64,000 nt of DNA from Piscinibacter sp. (GTDB lineage: Bacteria > Pseudomonadota > Gammaproteobacteria > Burkholderiales > Burkholderiaceae_C), in NCBI GenBank assembly GCA_017983795.1, contig JAGOAS010000006.1, forward strand, positions 62,001 through 126,000, written 5' to 3'. Position 1 is the stretch's first letter, and every line of letters starts with the position of its first letter. The translations under genes and the position numbers were made by a program. The notes below the pieces were generated by a model that made no database searches, was not told the origin of the DNA, and saw only the letters and a list, made by a program, of their open reading frames with translations. Below, one piece after another: positions 17,843 to 27,709 of this stretch.

Positions 17843-20800
17843 ACGCCCCGCTGCCCCGCTCCGTGCTCGCCGACCGCGACGAACTCGCGCGCCGCCTCGA
17901 ACGCGAAACCGAAGGCGAAACGCGGTTCGACATCGCCTCGCGCGGCCGCTACGCCACCGATGCCTCGATCTACCAGCAGCTGCCCGTCGGCGTATTCGTG
18001 CCGAAGACGCAGCGCGACGTCGCCATCGCCTTGCAGATCGCGCGCGAACTCGGCGCGCCGCTGCTGCCGCGCGGCGGCGGCACCTCGCAGTGCGGCCAGA
18101 CCACCGGCGCGGCGCTGGTCATCGACTTCAGCAAGCACCTGCGGCGCGTGCTCTCGCTCGACGTGCAGGCGCTGCGCGCCGAGGTCGAGCCGGGCCTGGT
18201 GCTCGACCACCTCAATGCCGAGCTGAAGAAGCATGGCCTGTGGTACCCGGTGGACGTGTCGACCGGCGCGCAGGCCACGCTGGGTGGCATGGCGGGCAAC
18301 AACTCCTGCGGCAGCCGCAGCATCGCCTACGGCAACATGGTGCACAACGTGGCGCGCATCGCCGCCTGGATGGCCGACGGCAGCGAGCTCGACTTCGGGC
18401 CGCTGGCCACGCTCGGCGCGAAAGAGCGCGAGATCGCCGAGTTCGTGCGCGGCCTCGCGCAAGCCGTGGCCCCGGAGATCGACGCCCATTGGCCGACGGT
18501 GATGCGCCGCGTCTCCGGCTACAACCTCGACATCTTCCGACCCCGCAGCGAACGGCCCTACACCGCCGACGGCAGCGTCAACCTCGCGCACCTGCTGGTC
18601 GGCGCCGAGGGCACGCTGGCGCTGACGCGAAGCCTCACGCTCGCTCTCGCGCCGCTGCCCCGGCACAAGGTGCTGGGCGTGGTGAACTTCGCGCGCTTCC
18701 ACACCGCGATGGATTCGGCGCAGCACATCGTCAAGCTGGGCCCCAGCGCGGTCGAGCTGGTCGACCGCACGATGATCGAGCTGGCGCGCGCCAACCCGGC
18801 ATTCCGGCCGGTGATCGAGACGGCGTTGATCGATGCTCCCGATGCGATCCTGCTGGTCGAGTTCAGCGGCGAGGAACGCGCGCCGCTGCTTGCGCAACTG
18901 CAAGCGCTGGTCGAGCTGATGGCCGATCTGGGCCTGGCCGGCAGCGTGGTCGAGATGCCCGACGAGGGCGCGCAGAAGGCGCTGTGGGAGGTGCGCAAGG
19001 CGGGCCTCAACATCATGATGAGCTTGAAAGGCGACGGCAAGCCGGTCAGCTTCATCGAGGACTGTGCCGTGCCTCTCGAACACCTGGCCGAGTACACCGA
19101 CGCGCTCACCGAGGTGTTCGCGAAACACGGCACGCGCGGCACCTGGTATGCGCATGCCTCGGTGGGCACGCTGCACGTGCGGCCCATCCTCGACATGCGC
19201 CGCGATGGCGCGCCGAAGATGCGCGCCATCGCCGAAGAAGCGGCGGCGCTGGTGCGCAAGTACCGCGGCGCCTACAGCGGCGAGCATGGCGACGGCCTGT
19301 GCCGCGGCGAGTGGATCCGCTGGCAGTTCGGCGCGAAGATCGACGACGCCTTCCGCGCCATCAAGCAGCGCCTCGACCCGGGCAACCAGTTCAACCCCGG
19401 CAAGATCATCGACCCGCCGAAGATGGACGAGGCGCGGCTGATGCGCTTCCCGCCCGGCTACAAGACCATCCCGCTGACGCCGGTGCTCGACTGGTCGGCC
19501 TGGAACGTACAGAACGATCCCGTCACCGAGCAGACCACCGCGCCCGGCACGGGCGGCGACAACACCGGCGGCCTGGCCAAGGCCGTCGAGATGTGCAACA
19601 ACAACGGCCACTGCCGCAAGTTCGACGCCGGCACCATGTGCCCGAGCTACCGCGTCACGCGCGACGAACAGCACCTCACGCGCGGCCGCGCCAACACGCT
19701 GCGCCTGGCGCTGTCGGGCCAGCTGGGAGACGAGACGCTGGACGGCGAGGCGGTCAAGGCGGCGCTGGACCTGTGCGTCTCCTGCAAGGGCTGCAAGCGC
19801 GACTGCCCCACCGGCGTGGACATGGCGCGCATGAAGGTCGAGGCGACCGCCGCCTACAAGCGGCGCCACGGCCACACGCTGCGCGACAGGCTGATCGCTC
19901 ATCTGCCGCGTTATGCGCGTTTCGCCAGCGCGCTGCCCTGGCTCTTCAACCTGCGCGACCAGGTGCCGCTGCTGGCGCGCTGGAGCGAAGGCCTGCTCGG
20001 CTTCGCCGCCGCGCGCAGCCTGCCGCGCTGGCGGCGCGACACCGTGCGCCGCGAGGCGCCGCGCTACGGCCTGGCCGATGCCGACCAGGCGCTGGCGGCG
20101 AGCAAGGCGGTGGTGCTGTGGGTCGACACCTTCAACGGCCACTTCGAGACCGAGAACGCGCGCGACGCGGTTCGCGTGCTGCAGACGGCCGGCTATGCGG
20201 TGCACGTGCCGGGGCTGGAAGGCGAAACGCTGTGCTGCGGCCGCACCTACCTCGCCACCGGCATGCCCGAGCGTGCCAAGGCTTCGGCTGCTGCCCTGGT
20301 GGCCGCGCTCGCACCCTTTGCAGCACAAGGCATTGCCATCGTCGGCCTGGAGCCTTCCTGCCTGCTCAGCCTGCGCGACGAGGTGCTGGGCATGGGGCTG
20401 GGCGAGGCGGCCAAGGCCGTGGCCGCACAGGCCCTCACCTTCGAGGAGTTTCTCGCCCGCGAGGCCAAGGCCGGCCGCTTCGCGCCGGCACTGAGCCCTG
20501 CGGCCCGGCCGATCAAGGTGCATGGCCACTGCCACCAGAAGGCCTTCGGCGTGATGCAGCCGGTGCTGGAGGTGCTCAGGCTGATCCCGGGCGCGAAGCC
20601 GGAGCTGATCGAGTCGTCCTGCTGCGGCATGGCCGGCAGCTTCGGCTACGAGGCCGAGCACCACGCGGTGTCGATGCAGATGGCCGAACTCTCGCTGCTG
20701 CCCGAAGTGCGCGCGGCGAGCGACGCCTGGATCGTGGCCGACGGCGCGAGCTGCCGCCACCAGATCGCCGATGGCGCGCAGCGCGAGGCGCTGCACGTGG

Positions 20801-20844
20801 CGCGTGTGCTGGCCGCCCATCTCACGGCGCCAGGCCGCGGTTGA
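17839..20844 (+). CDS. FAD-linked 2-hydroxyacid dehydrogenase fused to 4Fe-4S/CCG domains
   Basis: A 1001-residue fusion protein. Residues of about 45-270 are the PCMH-type FAD-binding domain (LPRGGGTSQCGQTTG, GGMAGNNSCGSRSIAYGNMV). Residues 280-540 are the FAD-oxidase C-terminal domain (HASVGTLHVRP, GEHGDGLCRGEWI). Residues 590-680 contain two ferredoxin-type cysteine sets (CNNNGHCRKFDAGTMCPSYR and LCVSCKGCKRDCPTG). Two CCG blocks follow (ETLCCGRTYLATG and SSCCGMAGSFGYE). This resembles D-lactate/D-2-hydroxyglutarate or glycolate dehydrogenases that pass electrons to the quinone pool. The gene is translationally coupled to the GntR gene, with a Bug receptor downstream. The substrate is inferred to be a small hydroxy acid. 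Confidence 0.9.
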   Translation: MNAPLPRSVLADRDELARRLERETEGETRFDIASRGRYATDASIYQQLPVGVFVPKTQRDVAIALQIARELGAPLLPRGGGTSQCGQTTGAALVIDFSKHLRRVLSLDVQALRAEVEPGLVLDHLNAELKKHGLWYPVDVSTGAQATLGGMAGNNSCGSRSIAYGNMVHNVARIAAWMADGSELDFGPLATLGAKEREIAEFVRGLAQAVAPEIDAHWPTVMRRVSGYNLDIFRPRSERPYTADGSVNLAHLLVGAEGTLALTRSLTLALAPLPRHKVLGVVNFARFHTAMDSAQHIVKLGPSAVELVDRTMIELARANPAFRPVIETALIDAPDAILLVEFSGEERAPLLAQLQALVELMADLGLAGSVVEMPDEGAQKALWEVRKAGLNIMMSLKGDGKPVSFIEDCAVPLEHLAEYTDALTEVFAKHGTRGTWYAHASVGTLHVRPILDMRRDGAPKMRAIAEEAAALVRKYRGAYSGEHGDGLCRGEWIRWQFGAKIDDAFRAIKQRLDPGNQFNPGKIIDPPKMDEARLMRFPPGYKTIPLTPVLDWSAWNVQNDPVTEQTTAPGTGGDNTGGLAKAVEMCNNNGHCRKFDAGTMCPSYRVTRDEQHLTRGRANTLRLALSGQLGDETLDGEAVKAALDLCVSCKGCKRDCPTGVDMARMKVEATAAYKRRHGHTLRDRLIAHLPRYARFASALPWLFNLRDQVPLLARWSEGLLGFAAARSLPRWRRDTVRREAPRYGLADADQALAASKAVVLWVDTFNGHFETENARDAVRVLQTAGYAVHVPGLEGETLCCGRTYLATGMPERAKASAAALVAALAPFAAQGIAIVGLEPSCLLSLRDEVLGMGLGEAAKAVAAQALTFEEFLAREAKAGRFAPALSPAARPIKVHGHCHQKAFGVMQPVLEVLRLIPGAKPELIESSCCGMAGSFGYEAEHHAVSMQMAELSLLPEVRAASDAWIVADGASCRHQIADGAQREALHVARVLAAHLTAPGRG

Positions 20845-20960
20845 CAGGGAACAACCCGAACCCATCGACACAGGGGTTTACGTAGTTTCCGGCATGGCGG
20901 GTGGCGCCGTGCTGCCCACAATCGCGCCATCTCAGCCACCCCTTCCGAGAGGACGACCCC

Positions 20961-21929
20961 ATGAAGCGACTGCTGACGGCCGCCCTGGCCACCCTCGCCG
21001 CCACCGCGGCCTTCGCCGAGTATCCCGACCACCCCATCACCGTGGTCGTGCCTTTCGCCGCCGGCGGCCCGACCGACAAGGTCGCTCGCGACCTGGGCGT
21101 GGTGCTGGGCCAGCATCTCAAGCAGACGGTGATCATCGAGAACGTCGGCGGTGCCGGCGGCACGCTGGGCGCGGCCAAGGTCGCCAAGGCCTCGCCGGAC
21201 GGCTACACGCTGCTGCTGCACCACATCGGCATGGCGACCTCGCCGGCGCTGTACCGCAAGATGCCCTACGAGACGCTCAGCGACTTCGAGTACCTGGGCA
21301 TGATCAACGAGGTGCCGATGACGCTGATCGGCCGCCCGACGCTGCCGGCCAACAACTACGCCGAGCTGGTGAAGTGGCTGGAGGCGAACAAGGGCAAGAT
21401 CAACCTCGCCAACGCCGGCCTGGGCGCTGCCTCGCACCTGTGCGGCCTGCTGTTCATGCAGAGCCTGAAGCTGGACATGACCACCGTGCCCTACAAGGGC
21501 ACCGGCCCGGCGATGACCGACCTGCTCGGCGGCCAAGTCGACATCATGTGCGACCAGACCACCAACACCTCGAGCCAGATCGAAGGCGGCAAGGTCAAGG
21601 CCTACGCCGTGACGACGATGGCGCCGCTGAAGACGCCGGCGCTGGCCAAGCTGCCGACGCTGGACAGCCAGGGCCTGAAGGGCTTCAACGTGAGCATCTG
21701 GCACGCGCTGTACGCGCCCAAGGGCACGCCCGCCGCGGTGGTGGAGAAGGTCAACAAGGCGCTGCAGGCCTCGCTGAAGGATGCCGACTTCATCAAGAAG
21801 CAGGAAGCGCTGGGCGCGGTGGTGATCACCGACGGCCGCGTGGGCTCGGCCGAGCACAAGAAGTTCGTCGCCGCCGAGATCGCCAAGTGGGGGCCGGCGA
21901 TCAAGGCCGCCGGCCAGTACGCCGACTGA
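20961..21929 (+). CDS. Bug (TctC-type) periplasmic solute receptor 2
   Basis: The 322-residue Bug receptor has a clear Sec signal peptide (MKRLLTAALATLAATAAFAE, cut after AFA). Family signatures are VVVPFAAGGPTDKVARDLG, ENVGGAGGTLGAAKVAKA, VPYKGTGPAMTDLLGGQVDI and LYAPKGTPAAVVEKVNKAL. GAGAGGACG lies upstream of the ATG at 20961. It follows the dehydrogenase gene by 117 bases, a spacer with no gene or convincing promoter. It probably belongs to the same GntR-controlled uptake module, delivering the acid that the dehydrogenase oxidises. The ligand is unknown and there is no membrane permease nearby. Confidence 0.9.
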   Translation: MKRLLTAALATLAATAAFAEYPDHPITVVVPFAAGGPTDKVARDLGVVLGQHLKQTVIIENVGGAGGTLGAAKVAKASPDGYTLLLHHIGMATSPALYRKMPYETLSDFEYLGMINEVPMTLIGRPTLPANNYAELVKWLEANKGKINLANAGLGAASHLCGLLFMQSLKLDMTTVPYKGTGPAMTDLLGGQVDIMCDQTTNTSSQIEGGKVKAYAVTTMAPLKTPALAKLPTLDSQGLKGFNVSIWHALYAPKGTPAAVVEKVNKALQASLKDADFIKKQEALGAVVITDGRVGSAEHKKFVAAEIAKWGPAIKAAGQYAD

Positions 21930-21949
21930 AGCGTCCCCGCCACTCGACC

Positions 21950-21972
21950 AAGGGCCGCCGCGTGCGGCCCTT
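21950..21972. terminator. Hairpin terminator between convergent Bug receptor and dtd
   Basis: A perfect 9-bp stem (AAGGGCCGC, loop CGCGT, GCGGCCCTT) lies 20 bases after the receptor stop and three before the dtd stop. On the + strand it is followed by CTTCTTC, a weak U-tract. It probably serves both converging units. Confidence 0.7.
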
Positions 21973-21974
21973 CT

Positions 21975-22418
21975 TCATGCCCGCAGCGTGATCGGAATGG
22001 TCACCGGGCCGTCGTTGACGAGGTGCACCTGCATGTCGGCGCCGAACTCGCCGCACTCGACCTGCGGGTGCAGCGCACGGGCCGTGGCCAGCACGCGCTC
22101 GTAGAGCCGGCGGCCGAGCTCGGGCCCGGCCGCGGCGCTGAAGCTCGGGCGGTTGCCGCCGGCGGTGTCGGCCGCGAGCGTGAACTGGCTGACCACCATC
22201 AGGCCGCCGCCGATGTCGGCGACGCTGCGGTTCATCTTGCCGGCTTCGTCGGAAAAGATGCGCAGCTTGAGCACCTTGGCAACCAGCTTGTCGGCGATCG
22301 CTTCGCTGTCGGCCGGCTCGGCGCACACCAGCATCAGCAGGCCCGGGCCGATGGCGCCGGTGATGCGGCCGGCGACCTCGACGCGCGCGCTCGTCACGCG
22401 CTGCAGCAGCGCGATCAC
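21975..22418 (-). CDS. dtd: D-aminoacyl-tRNA deacylase Dtd
   Basis: Dtd removes D-amino acids (and glycine from tRNA-Ala) from mischarged tRNA. The 147-residue protein starts (GTG) [15 protein letters not shown]. It contains both active-site signatures: [17 protein letters not shown] near residue 77, and NDGPVTIPI near the C-terminus, carrying the Gly-cisPro motif. The usual KGNRPSF reads GGNRPSF here. The GTG at 22418 overlaps the stop of the metal exporter gene (GTGA) and gives the family-standard N-terminus. It is the last gene of a tyrS-CDF-dtd run. Confidence 0.93.
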   Translation of the reverse strand: MIALLQRVTSARVEVAGRITGAIGPGLLMLVCAEPADSEAIADKLVAKVLKLRIFSDEAGKMNRSVADIGGGLMVVSQFTLAADTAGGNRPSFSAAAGPELGRRLYERVLATARALHPQVECGEFGADMQVHLVNDGPVTIPITLRA

Positions 22419-23305
22419 ACCAAGTCTTTCGGGTCGCCGAAATGCGCCTCGACGTCGGTGGGCAGCAGCTGGATCGAGGCGCGCAGGCCCGGCACCGCGC
22501 TCATCAGCGCCTGCTCGACACTGGTGCGCAGCGCCGCGGCGCGGCCCAGCGTCCAGTTGGCCGGCATGTGCATGTGCACGTCGACGAAGCGGCGCTGGCC
22601 GGCACGCCGCGTGACGATGTGGTCGAAGCGGATCGTGTGATGGGCGAACTGCGCCAGCACGTCGTCGATCTGCTTGCGCACCTCGGGCTCGACGGCCTTG
22701 TCCATCAGCCCGTCGACCGAGCGCCAGGCCAGATGCGCACCTTCGCGCAGGATGTTGAGCGCCACGCCGATGGCCAGCAGCGGATCGAGCCAGAGCCAGC
22801 CCGTCACCGGCACCAGCAGCAGGCCCACCACCACGCCGGCCGAGGTGTAGACGTCGGTGAAGAGATGGCGCGCGTCGGCCTCCAGCGCGATCGAGCGCTG
22901 CTCGCGCGAGGCGGCGAGCATGCGCCAGGCCAGCAACCCGTTGAGCACCGAACTCGCCACCGACAGCGCCACGCCCCAGCCGAGCTGCTCGAGCGGCTGC
23001 GGGTTGGCGAAGCGCCCTGCCGCGGCCCAGATGATGGCCACCGCCGCGCCGACGATCAGCAGGCCCTCGAAGCCGCTGGAGAAATACTCGGCCTTGCTGT
23101 GGCCGAAGGGGTGGTCTTCGTCGGCCGGGCGCTCGGCGATCGTCACCATCAGCACGGCAAACAGCGCCGAGGCGAGGTTGACGAAGGACTCCATCGCGTC
23201 GGACAGCAGACCGACCGAGCCGGTGATCCACCACGCACCGGTCTTCATGATGATGGTGGCCACGGCGGCCGCCACCGAGAGCTTGAGCAGCGTCTTGGCC
23301 TGCAC
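22415..23305 (-). CDS. Cation diffusion facilitator (CDF) metal efflux protein
   Basis: A 296-residue CDF transporter exporting divalent metal ions in exchange for protons. It has six predicted transmembrane helices. The first metal-site helix contains [16 protein letters not shown], the histidine segment [15 protein letters not shown] follows, and the second metal-site helix contains [16 protein letters not shown]. The cytoplasmic C-terminal domain (residues 210-296) has [20 protein letters not shown]. No ATG is available near the start. GTG at 23305, five bases after the tyrS stop, is the most likely start. The operon tyrS-CDF-dtd is unusual in function but tightly packed. The metal cannot be assigned from sequence; zinc, iron or manganese are possible. 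Confidence 0.88.
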   Translation of the reverse strand: MQAKTLLKLSVAAAVATIIMKTGAWWITGSVGLLSDAMESFVNLASALFAVLMVTIAERPADEDHPFGHSKAEYFSSGFEGLLIVGAAVAIIWAAAGRFANPQPLEQLGWGVALSVASSVLNGLLAWRMLAASREQRSIALEADARHLFTDVYTSAGVVVGLLLVPVTGWLWLDPLLAIGVALNILREGAHLAWRSVDGLMDKAVEPEVRKQIDDVLAQFAHHTIRFDHIVTRRAGQRRFVDVHMHMPANWTLGRAAALRTSVEQALMSAVPGLRASIQLLPTDVEAHFGDPKDLV

Positions 23306-23310
23306 GATCG

Positions 23311-24537
23311 TCAGGCCAGCGTCACGCGTGCGAACTTGCGCTTGCCGACCTGCACGACGTAGGTGCCGCGCTCGACTTTCAGCCCCTTGTCGCTGACCAC
23401 CGCGCCGTCGATGCGCACGCCCCCGCCCTCGACCAGGCGCATCGCCTCGCTGCTCGAAGGCGCGAGGTTGGCCTGCTTGAGCAGTGCGCCGATGCCGAGC
23501 GGCGCGCCGCTGAGCGACACCTCGGGAATCTCGTCGGGAATGCCACCGCGCGCGCGGTTGGCGAAGTCGGCCTCGGCGGCTTCGGCCGCCGCCGCGCTGT
23601 GGAAGCGCGTGGTGATCTCCTTGGCCAGCATCACCTTGGCATCCTTCGGATTGCGCCCGCCCTCGACCTCGGCGCGCAGCCTGGCGATCTCGGCCTCGCT
23701 GCGGAAGCTCAGCAGCGTGTAGTAGCGCCACATCAGCGTGTCGCTGATGGAGAGGATCTTGGCGAACATGGTGTTCGCATCCTCGGCGATGCCGATGTAG
23801 TTGCCCTTGCTCTTGGACATCTTCTCGACGCCGTCGAGCCCTTCGAGCAGCGGCATGGTCAGGATGCACTGCGGCTCCTGGCCGTACTCGCCCTGCAGCG
23901 CGCGGCCCACGAGCAGGTTGAATTTCTGGTCGGTGCCGCCGAGCTCGAGGTCGCTCTTGAGCGCCACCGAGTCGTAGCCCTGCATCAGCGGGTAGAGAAA
24001 CTCGTGCACGCTGATCGGCGTGCCGGCCTTGAAGCGCTCGGCGAAGTCGTTGCGCTCCATCATGCGCGCCACGGTGTAGCGCGCGGCGAGCTGGATCATG
24101 CCGCGCGCGCCGAGCGGGTCGCTCCACTCGGAGTTGTAGCGGATCTCGGTCTTGTCGGGGTCGAGCACCAGGCTCGCCTGGCGGTAGTAGGTCTGCGCGT
24201 TGGCCTCGATCTGCTCGCGCGTCAGCGGCGGGCGCGTGGTGTTGCGGCCGGACGGGTCGCCGATCATCGAGGTGAAGTCGCCGATCAGGAAGATGACCTG
24301 GTGGCCGAGATCCTGCAGCTGGCGCATCTTGTTGAGCACCACCGTGTGGCCGACGTGGATGTCGGGCGCGGTCGGGTCCAGGCCGAGCTTGATGCGCAGT
24401 GGCACACCGGTTGCTTCTGAACGGGCGAGCTTGGCGAGCCAGTCGGCTTCGGGTAACAGTTCGTCGCAACCTCGCTTGGAGACCTGCATCGCGTGCAGAA
24501 CGCGGTCATTCACCGGGTGGGAAGAGGGCTGGGACAT
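23311..24537 (-). CDS. tyrS: Tyrosyl-tRNA synthetase
   Basis: The 408-residue class I synthetase attaches tyrosine to tRNA-Tyr. The HIGH-equivalent is HVGH in [18 protein letters not shown], and the KMSKS loop is [26 protein letters not shown] and [14 protein letters not shown] form the tyrosine pocket, and an S4 RNA-binding domain ends the protein ([15 protein letters not shown]). The TyrZ-like HVGH form is usual in betaproteobacteria. It starts at ATG 24537, opposite a divergent M23 peptidase gene. That arrangement is common in this order. Confidence 0.96.
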   Translation of the reverse strand: MSQPSSHPVNDRVLHAMQVSKRGCDELLPEADWLAKLARSEATGVPLRIKLGLDPTAPDIHVGHTVVLNKMRQLQDLGHQVIFLIGDFTSMIGDPSGRNTTRPPLTREQIEANAQTYYRQASLVLDPDKTEIRYNSEWSDPLGARGMIQLAARYTVARMMERNDFAERFKAGTPISVHEFLYPLMQGYDSVALKSDLELGGTDQKFNLLVGRALQGEYGQEPQCILTMPLLEGLDGVEKMSKSKGNYIGIAEDANTMFAKILSISDTLMWRYYTLLSFRSEAEIARLRAEVEGGRNPKDAKVMLAKEITTRFHSAAAAEAAEADFANRARGGIPDEIPEVSLSGAPLGIGALLKQANLAPSSSEAMRLVEGGGVRIDGAVVSDKGLKVERGTYVVQVGKRKFARVTLA

Positions 24538-24595
24538 GGGGCGCGGGCTGAGGGCGGTATGGGGTTTTACGAAGATCGGCCCGGGAAGCGCTCGC

Positions 24596-24601
24596 TATAC
24601 T
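24596..24601 (+). promoter_or_regulatory. Candidate -10 element for the M23 peptidase/anmK unit
   Basis: TATACT in the 187-bp divergent spacer between tyrS and the M23 gene is the best -10 match. No clear -35 box is found at the right spacing. The rest of the spacer contains a GC-rich stretch and no other recognisable element. Confidence 0.3.
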
Positions 24602-24723
24602 GCGCCGTGATTTTCTTCACACCCCGAACGGCCGGCTGAGCTCCGGCGGGCGCCACGGATTCTAGTGGACGCCCCACCTGCAACCTGGATGGACTCGAGC
24701 GCTCGCGTTCGGCAAGAACTGAA

Positions 24724-26109
24724 TTGAATTCGTTGGGACAACTGGAACGCGCCACCGAGGCGACCCTGGCGCGTGGCGCCCGCCTGGTGCATGCGCATCC
24801 GCGCACGCTGGCCTCCGTGGTGGCGCTCTCGCTCGCCTGCTTCGGCGCTGCCGCCTACGGCATCGCGCAGACCGCGCCCGATGCCTCGGACCTGCCGCGT
24901 CGGCTGGTGACGGAAATCGTCGCGCACGAGGACGTGCCGTCACAACTCGAAGCACTCGCCGGCCATGAACTGCAGCTCTACCGCAGCGAGCAGACCCGCG
25001 CCGGCGACGGCGCCGAGTCGCTGCTGGCGCGCATGGGGCTGGTCGATGCCGAGGCGGCCGCCTTCGTGCGCCGCGATCCGCTGGCGCGCAAGCTGATCGA
25101 AGGCCGCGCCGGCAAGCTGGTGCGCGCCGCGGCCACGCCGGCGGGCCAGCTCGAGGAGCTGACGGCGCGCTACGCGCCGGCCAACGCCGATCTCGCCGGC
25201 ACGCATTTCGATCGGCTGAGCATCACGCGCGGCGCCGATGGCCGCTTCACGGCACGCATCGATACCGTGCCGCTGGCGACCAGCGTGCGCCTGGGCAGCG
25301 GCACGATCCGCAGCTCGTTGTTCGCGGCCAGCGACGAATCCGGCATCCCCGATGCCGTGGCCGTGCAGATGGCCGAGGCCTTCTCGGTGGACATCGACTT
25401 CCACCGCGAGCTGCGCCGCGGCGACACCTTCTCGGTGGTCTACGAGACGCTCACCGCCGACGGCGAGCCCATCACCTGGAACCACGCCGCCGGCCGCATG
25501 CTGGCCGCCGAGTTCGTCAACAAGGGCGAGGCCTATTCGGCCGTGTGGTTCAAGGACGAGAGCGGCCGCGGCGGCTTCTACGGGCTGGACGGCAAGAGCA
25601 AGCGGCGCGCCTTCCTCGCCAGCCCGATGGAGTTCTCGCGCGTGACCTCGGGCTTCGCGATGCGCATGCATCCGATCCTCAACCAGTGGCGCGCGCACAA
25701 GGGCGTCGACTACGGCGCGCCCAGCGGCACGCCGGTGCGCGCGGTGGCGCAGGGCACCGTCAAGTTCGCCGGCCGCCAGAACGGCTACGGCAACGTCGTC
25801 GAGGTCGAACACGGCAACGGCAAGTCGACGCTGTACGCGCACCTGAGCCGCATCGACGTGCGCCAGGGCCAGCGCATCGACCAGGGTGTGCGCGTCGGCG
25901 CCGTCGGCGCCACCGGCTGGGCCACCGGCCCGCACCTGCACTTCGAGTTCAAGCTGCATGGTGAGCAGGTCAATCCGGTGGCCATTGCCAAGTCGTCCGA
26001 GGCGATCGAGCTGAGCCCCGCCGAGCGCCAGCGTTTTGCCGGCGTGGCGCGGCAGATCCGCGGCCAGCTCGACGCCGCGCTCACCGTCGGCGCCACGGTC
26101 GCGGAGTGA
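24724..26109 (+). CDS. M23 family murein endopeptidase (LytM type), membrane-anchored
   Basis: A 461-residue peptidoglycan hydrolase of the MepM type. Residues 1-35 are basic, then a single transmembrane anchor follows (TLASVVALSLACFGAAAYGI). The central region of about 90-290 has OapA/LysM-like fold segments (DIDFHRELRRGDTFSVVYE). The catalytic LytM domain (residues 305-410) has the zinc ligands HPILNQWRAHKGVDYGAP and GPHLHFEF. It cleaves peptide cross-links during wall growth. No ATG fits. TTG at 24724 is the first start codon that keeps the N-terminal anchor, with AAGAACTGAA just before it. It overlaps anmK by four bases, coupling wall cleavage with muropeptide recycling. Confidence 0.88.
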   Translation: MNSLGQLERATEATLARGARLVHAHPRTLASVVALSLACFGAAAYGIAQTAPDASDLPRRLVTEIVAHEDVPSQLEALAGHELQLYRSEQTRAGDGAESLLARMGLVDAEAAAFVRRDPLARKLIEGRAGKLVRAAATPAGQLEELTARYAPANADLAGTHFDRLSITRGADGRFTARIDTVPLATSVRLGSGTIRSSLFAASDESGIPDAVAVQMAEAFSVDIDFHRELRRGDTFSVVYETLTADGEPITWNHAAGRMLAAEFVNKGEAYSAVWFKDESGRGGFYGLDGKSKRRAFLASPMEFSRVTSGFAMRMHPILNQWRAHKGVDYGAPSGTPVRAVAQGTVKFAGRQNGYGNVVEVEHGNGKSTLYAHLSRIDVRQGQRIDQGVRVGAVGATGWATGPHLHFEFKLHGEQVNPVAIAKSSEAIELSPAERQRFAGVARQIRGQLDAALTVGATVAE

Positions 26110-27224
26110 ACGAGCGCAGCATCGGCCTGATGTCGGGCACCTCGCTCGACGGGGTCGATGGCGTGCTGGTGGAGTGGCCCGAAGACGGCAGCGCGTTGCG
26201 CGTGCTGGCGCACGTGCACCGGCCTTTCGACGAGGCGCTGCGCCTCGAACTGCTCGCGCTCAACACACGCGGTGGCAGCGACGAACTGCACCGTGCCGCA
26301 CTCGCCGGCAACGCCGTGGCGCGACGCTACGCCGAGGTGGTGGAAGCGCTGCTGGGCAGTGCCGGCGTCGAGGCCGCATCGGTGGCCGCCATCGGCGCGC
26401 ACGGCCAGACCGTGCGCCACCAGCCGCTCGCCTTCGACGGCAACGGCTACACGCTGCAGCTGAACAACCCGGCCCTGCTGGCCGAACGCACCGGCATAGA
26501 CGTGGTCGCCGACCTGCGCAGCCGCGACCTGGCCGCCGGCGGCCAGGGCGCGCCGCTCGTGCCGGCCTTCCATCGTGCAGTGTTCGCCCGCAGCGGCGAG
26601 GCGGTGGCGGTGCTCAACCTCGGTGGCATCGCGAACCTCACCCTGCTCGGCGCCGACGGCTCGGTGCTCGGCTTCGACTGCGGCCCGGCCAACGCGTTGC
26701 TGGACCACTGGATGCAGCGCCATCGCGGCGAGCCCTTCGATCGTGACGGCCAATGGGCCGCCAGCGGCCGCGTCGACGACGCGCTGCTGGCCGCGCTGCA
26801 ATCCGAGCCCTACTTCGACCTGCCACCGCCGAAGAGCACCGGCCGCGACCTGTTCCATGCGCAATGGCTGGCCCGGCACCTGGCCTCTCGAGCCACGATC
26901 ACCGCGGCGGACGTGCAGGCGACGCTGGCCGAACTCACCGCCTGGGCCTGCGCGCGCGAGCTGCGCCGCCATCTCGCCGATGCGCGCGAGTTGCTGGTGT
27001 GCGGCGGCGGCGCCTTCAACGGCCACCTGATGGCACGGCTCGCAGCCCATCTGCCGGGCGTGCCGGTGGGCTCGAGCGCGCAACGCGGCCTGCCGCCCGA
27101 CCAGGTCGAGGCCTGCGCCTTCGCCTGGCTGGCGCGCGCCTTCGGGCGCCGCGAGCCCGCCAGCCTGCCCTCGGTGACGGGCGCCCGCGGCGCGCGCGTT
27201 CTCGGGGCGCTGTACCCGCGCTGA
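26106..27224 (+). CDS. anmK: Anhydro-N-acetylmuramic acid kinase AnmK
   Basis: AnmK phosphorylates anhydroMurNAc to MurNAc-6-phosphate during cell-wall recycling. The 372-residue protein has the GLMSGTSLDGVDGVLV ATP/substrate motif at the N-terminus. It also has IGAHGQTVRHQP, ADLRSRDLAAGGQGAPLVPA, LNLGGIANLT, FDCGPANALLD and CGGGAFNGHLM. GTG 26106 overlaps the stop of the M23 peptidase, and MNERSIGLMSG is the standard N-terminus, so GTG is accepted as the start. A terminator hairpin follows 20 bases after the stop. Confidence 0.95.
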   Translation: MNERSIGLMSGTSLDGVDGVLVEWPEDGSALRVLAHVHRPFDEALRLELLALNTRGGSDELHRAALAGNAVARRYAEVVEALLGSAGVEAASVAAIGAHGQTVRHQPLAFDGNGYTLQLNNPALLAERTGIDVVADLRSRDLAAGGQGAPLVPAFHRAVFARSGEAVAVLNLGGIANLTLLGADGSVLGFDCGPANALLDHWMQRHRGEPFDRDGQWAASGRVDDALLAALQSEPYFDLPPPKSTGRDLFHAQWLARHLASRATITAADVQATLAELTAWACARELRRHLADARELLVCGGGAFNGHLMARLAAHLPGVPVGSSAQRGLPPDQVEACAFAWLARAFGRREPASLPSVTGARGARVLGALYPR

Positions 27225-27243
27225 ATCTCGTCGCCAGAATGAC

Positions 27244-27267
27244 GAAGGCCGCCCGCAGGCGGCCTTC
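27244..27267. terminator. Bidirectional hairpin between anmK and erpA
   Basis: A perfect 10-bp stem (GAAGGCCGCC, loop CGCA, GGCGGCCTTC) sits between the convergent anmK and erpA genes, 20 and 22 bases from their stops. The flanking T-runs are short. Confidence 0.8.
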
Positions 27268-27288
27268 CCGGCAGATGCGTGACGGCTC

Positions 27289-27669
27289 TCAGGCGGAGAA
27301 GCTCGACCCGCAGCCGCAGGTGGTGCTGGCGTTCGGGTTCTTGATCACGAACTGCGCGCCCTGCAGGTCGTCCTTGTAGTCGATCTCGGCGCCGACCAGA
27401 TACTGCAGGCTCATCGCGTCGATCAGCAGCGTGACGCCGTTCTTCGTCATCTGCGTGTCGTCCTCGTTGACGACCTCGTCGAAGGTAAAACCGTACTGGA
27501 AGCCGGAGCAGCCGCCACCTTGCACGAAGACGCGCAACTTCAGCTCCGGGTTGCCTTCCTCGTCGACCAGCTCCTTGACCTTGCCGGCCGCGCTGTCGGT
27601 GAAGACGATCGGCGCCGGCGGAACGTCCGCCGCAACCTGAGTCTGGATGTTGTCCGCCACTGCACTCAT
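27289..27669 (-). CDS. erpA: Iron-sulfur cluster insertion protein ErpA
   Basis: An A-type Fe-S carrier of 126 residues that transfers clusters to target apoproteins. The three conserved cysteines are in [11 protein letters not shown] and in the C-terminal TTCGCGSSF. The ATG at 27669 (MSAVADNIQ) has GGAG about ten bases upstream and gives a normal length. An in-frame ATG seven codons upstream would add an atypical extension and lacks a good ribosome site. The short N-terminal extension before [12 protein letters not shown] is usual in betaproteobacterial ErpA. Confidence 0.95.
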   Translation of the reverse strand: MSAVADNIQTQVAADVPPAPIVFTDSAAGKVKELVDEEGNPELKLRVFVQGGGCSGFQYGFTFDEVVNEDDTQMTKNGVTLLIDAMSLQYLVGAEIDYKDDLQGAQFVIKNPNASTTCGCGSSFSA

Positions 27670-27709
27670 CGCTCGCCACTCCTTCGGCATCGTGCCGTCG
27701 CGGCTATTG

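Noticed and set aside
20840-20845. TTGACA as a -35 box for the second Bug receptor
   Set aside because: No -10-like sequence lies 16-18 bases downstream, and the hexamer overlaps the stop codon of the preceding gene.
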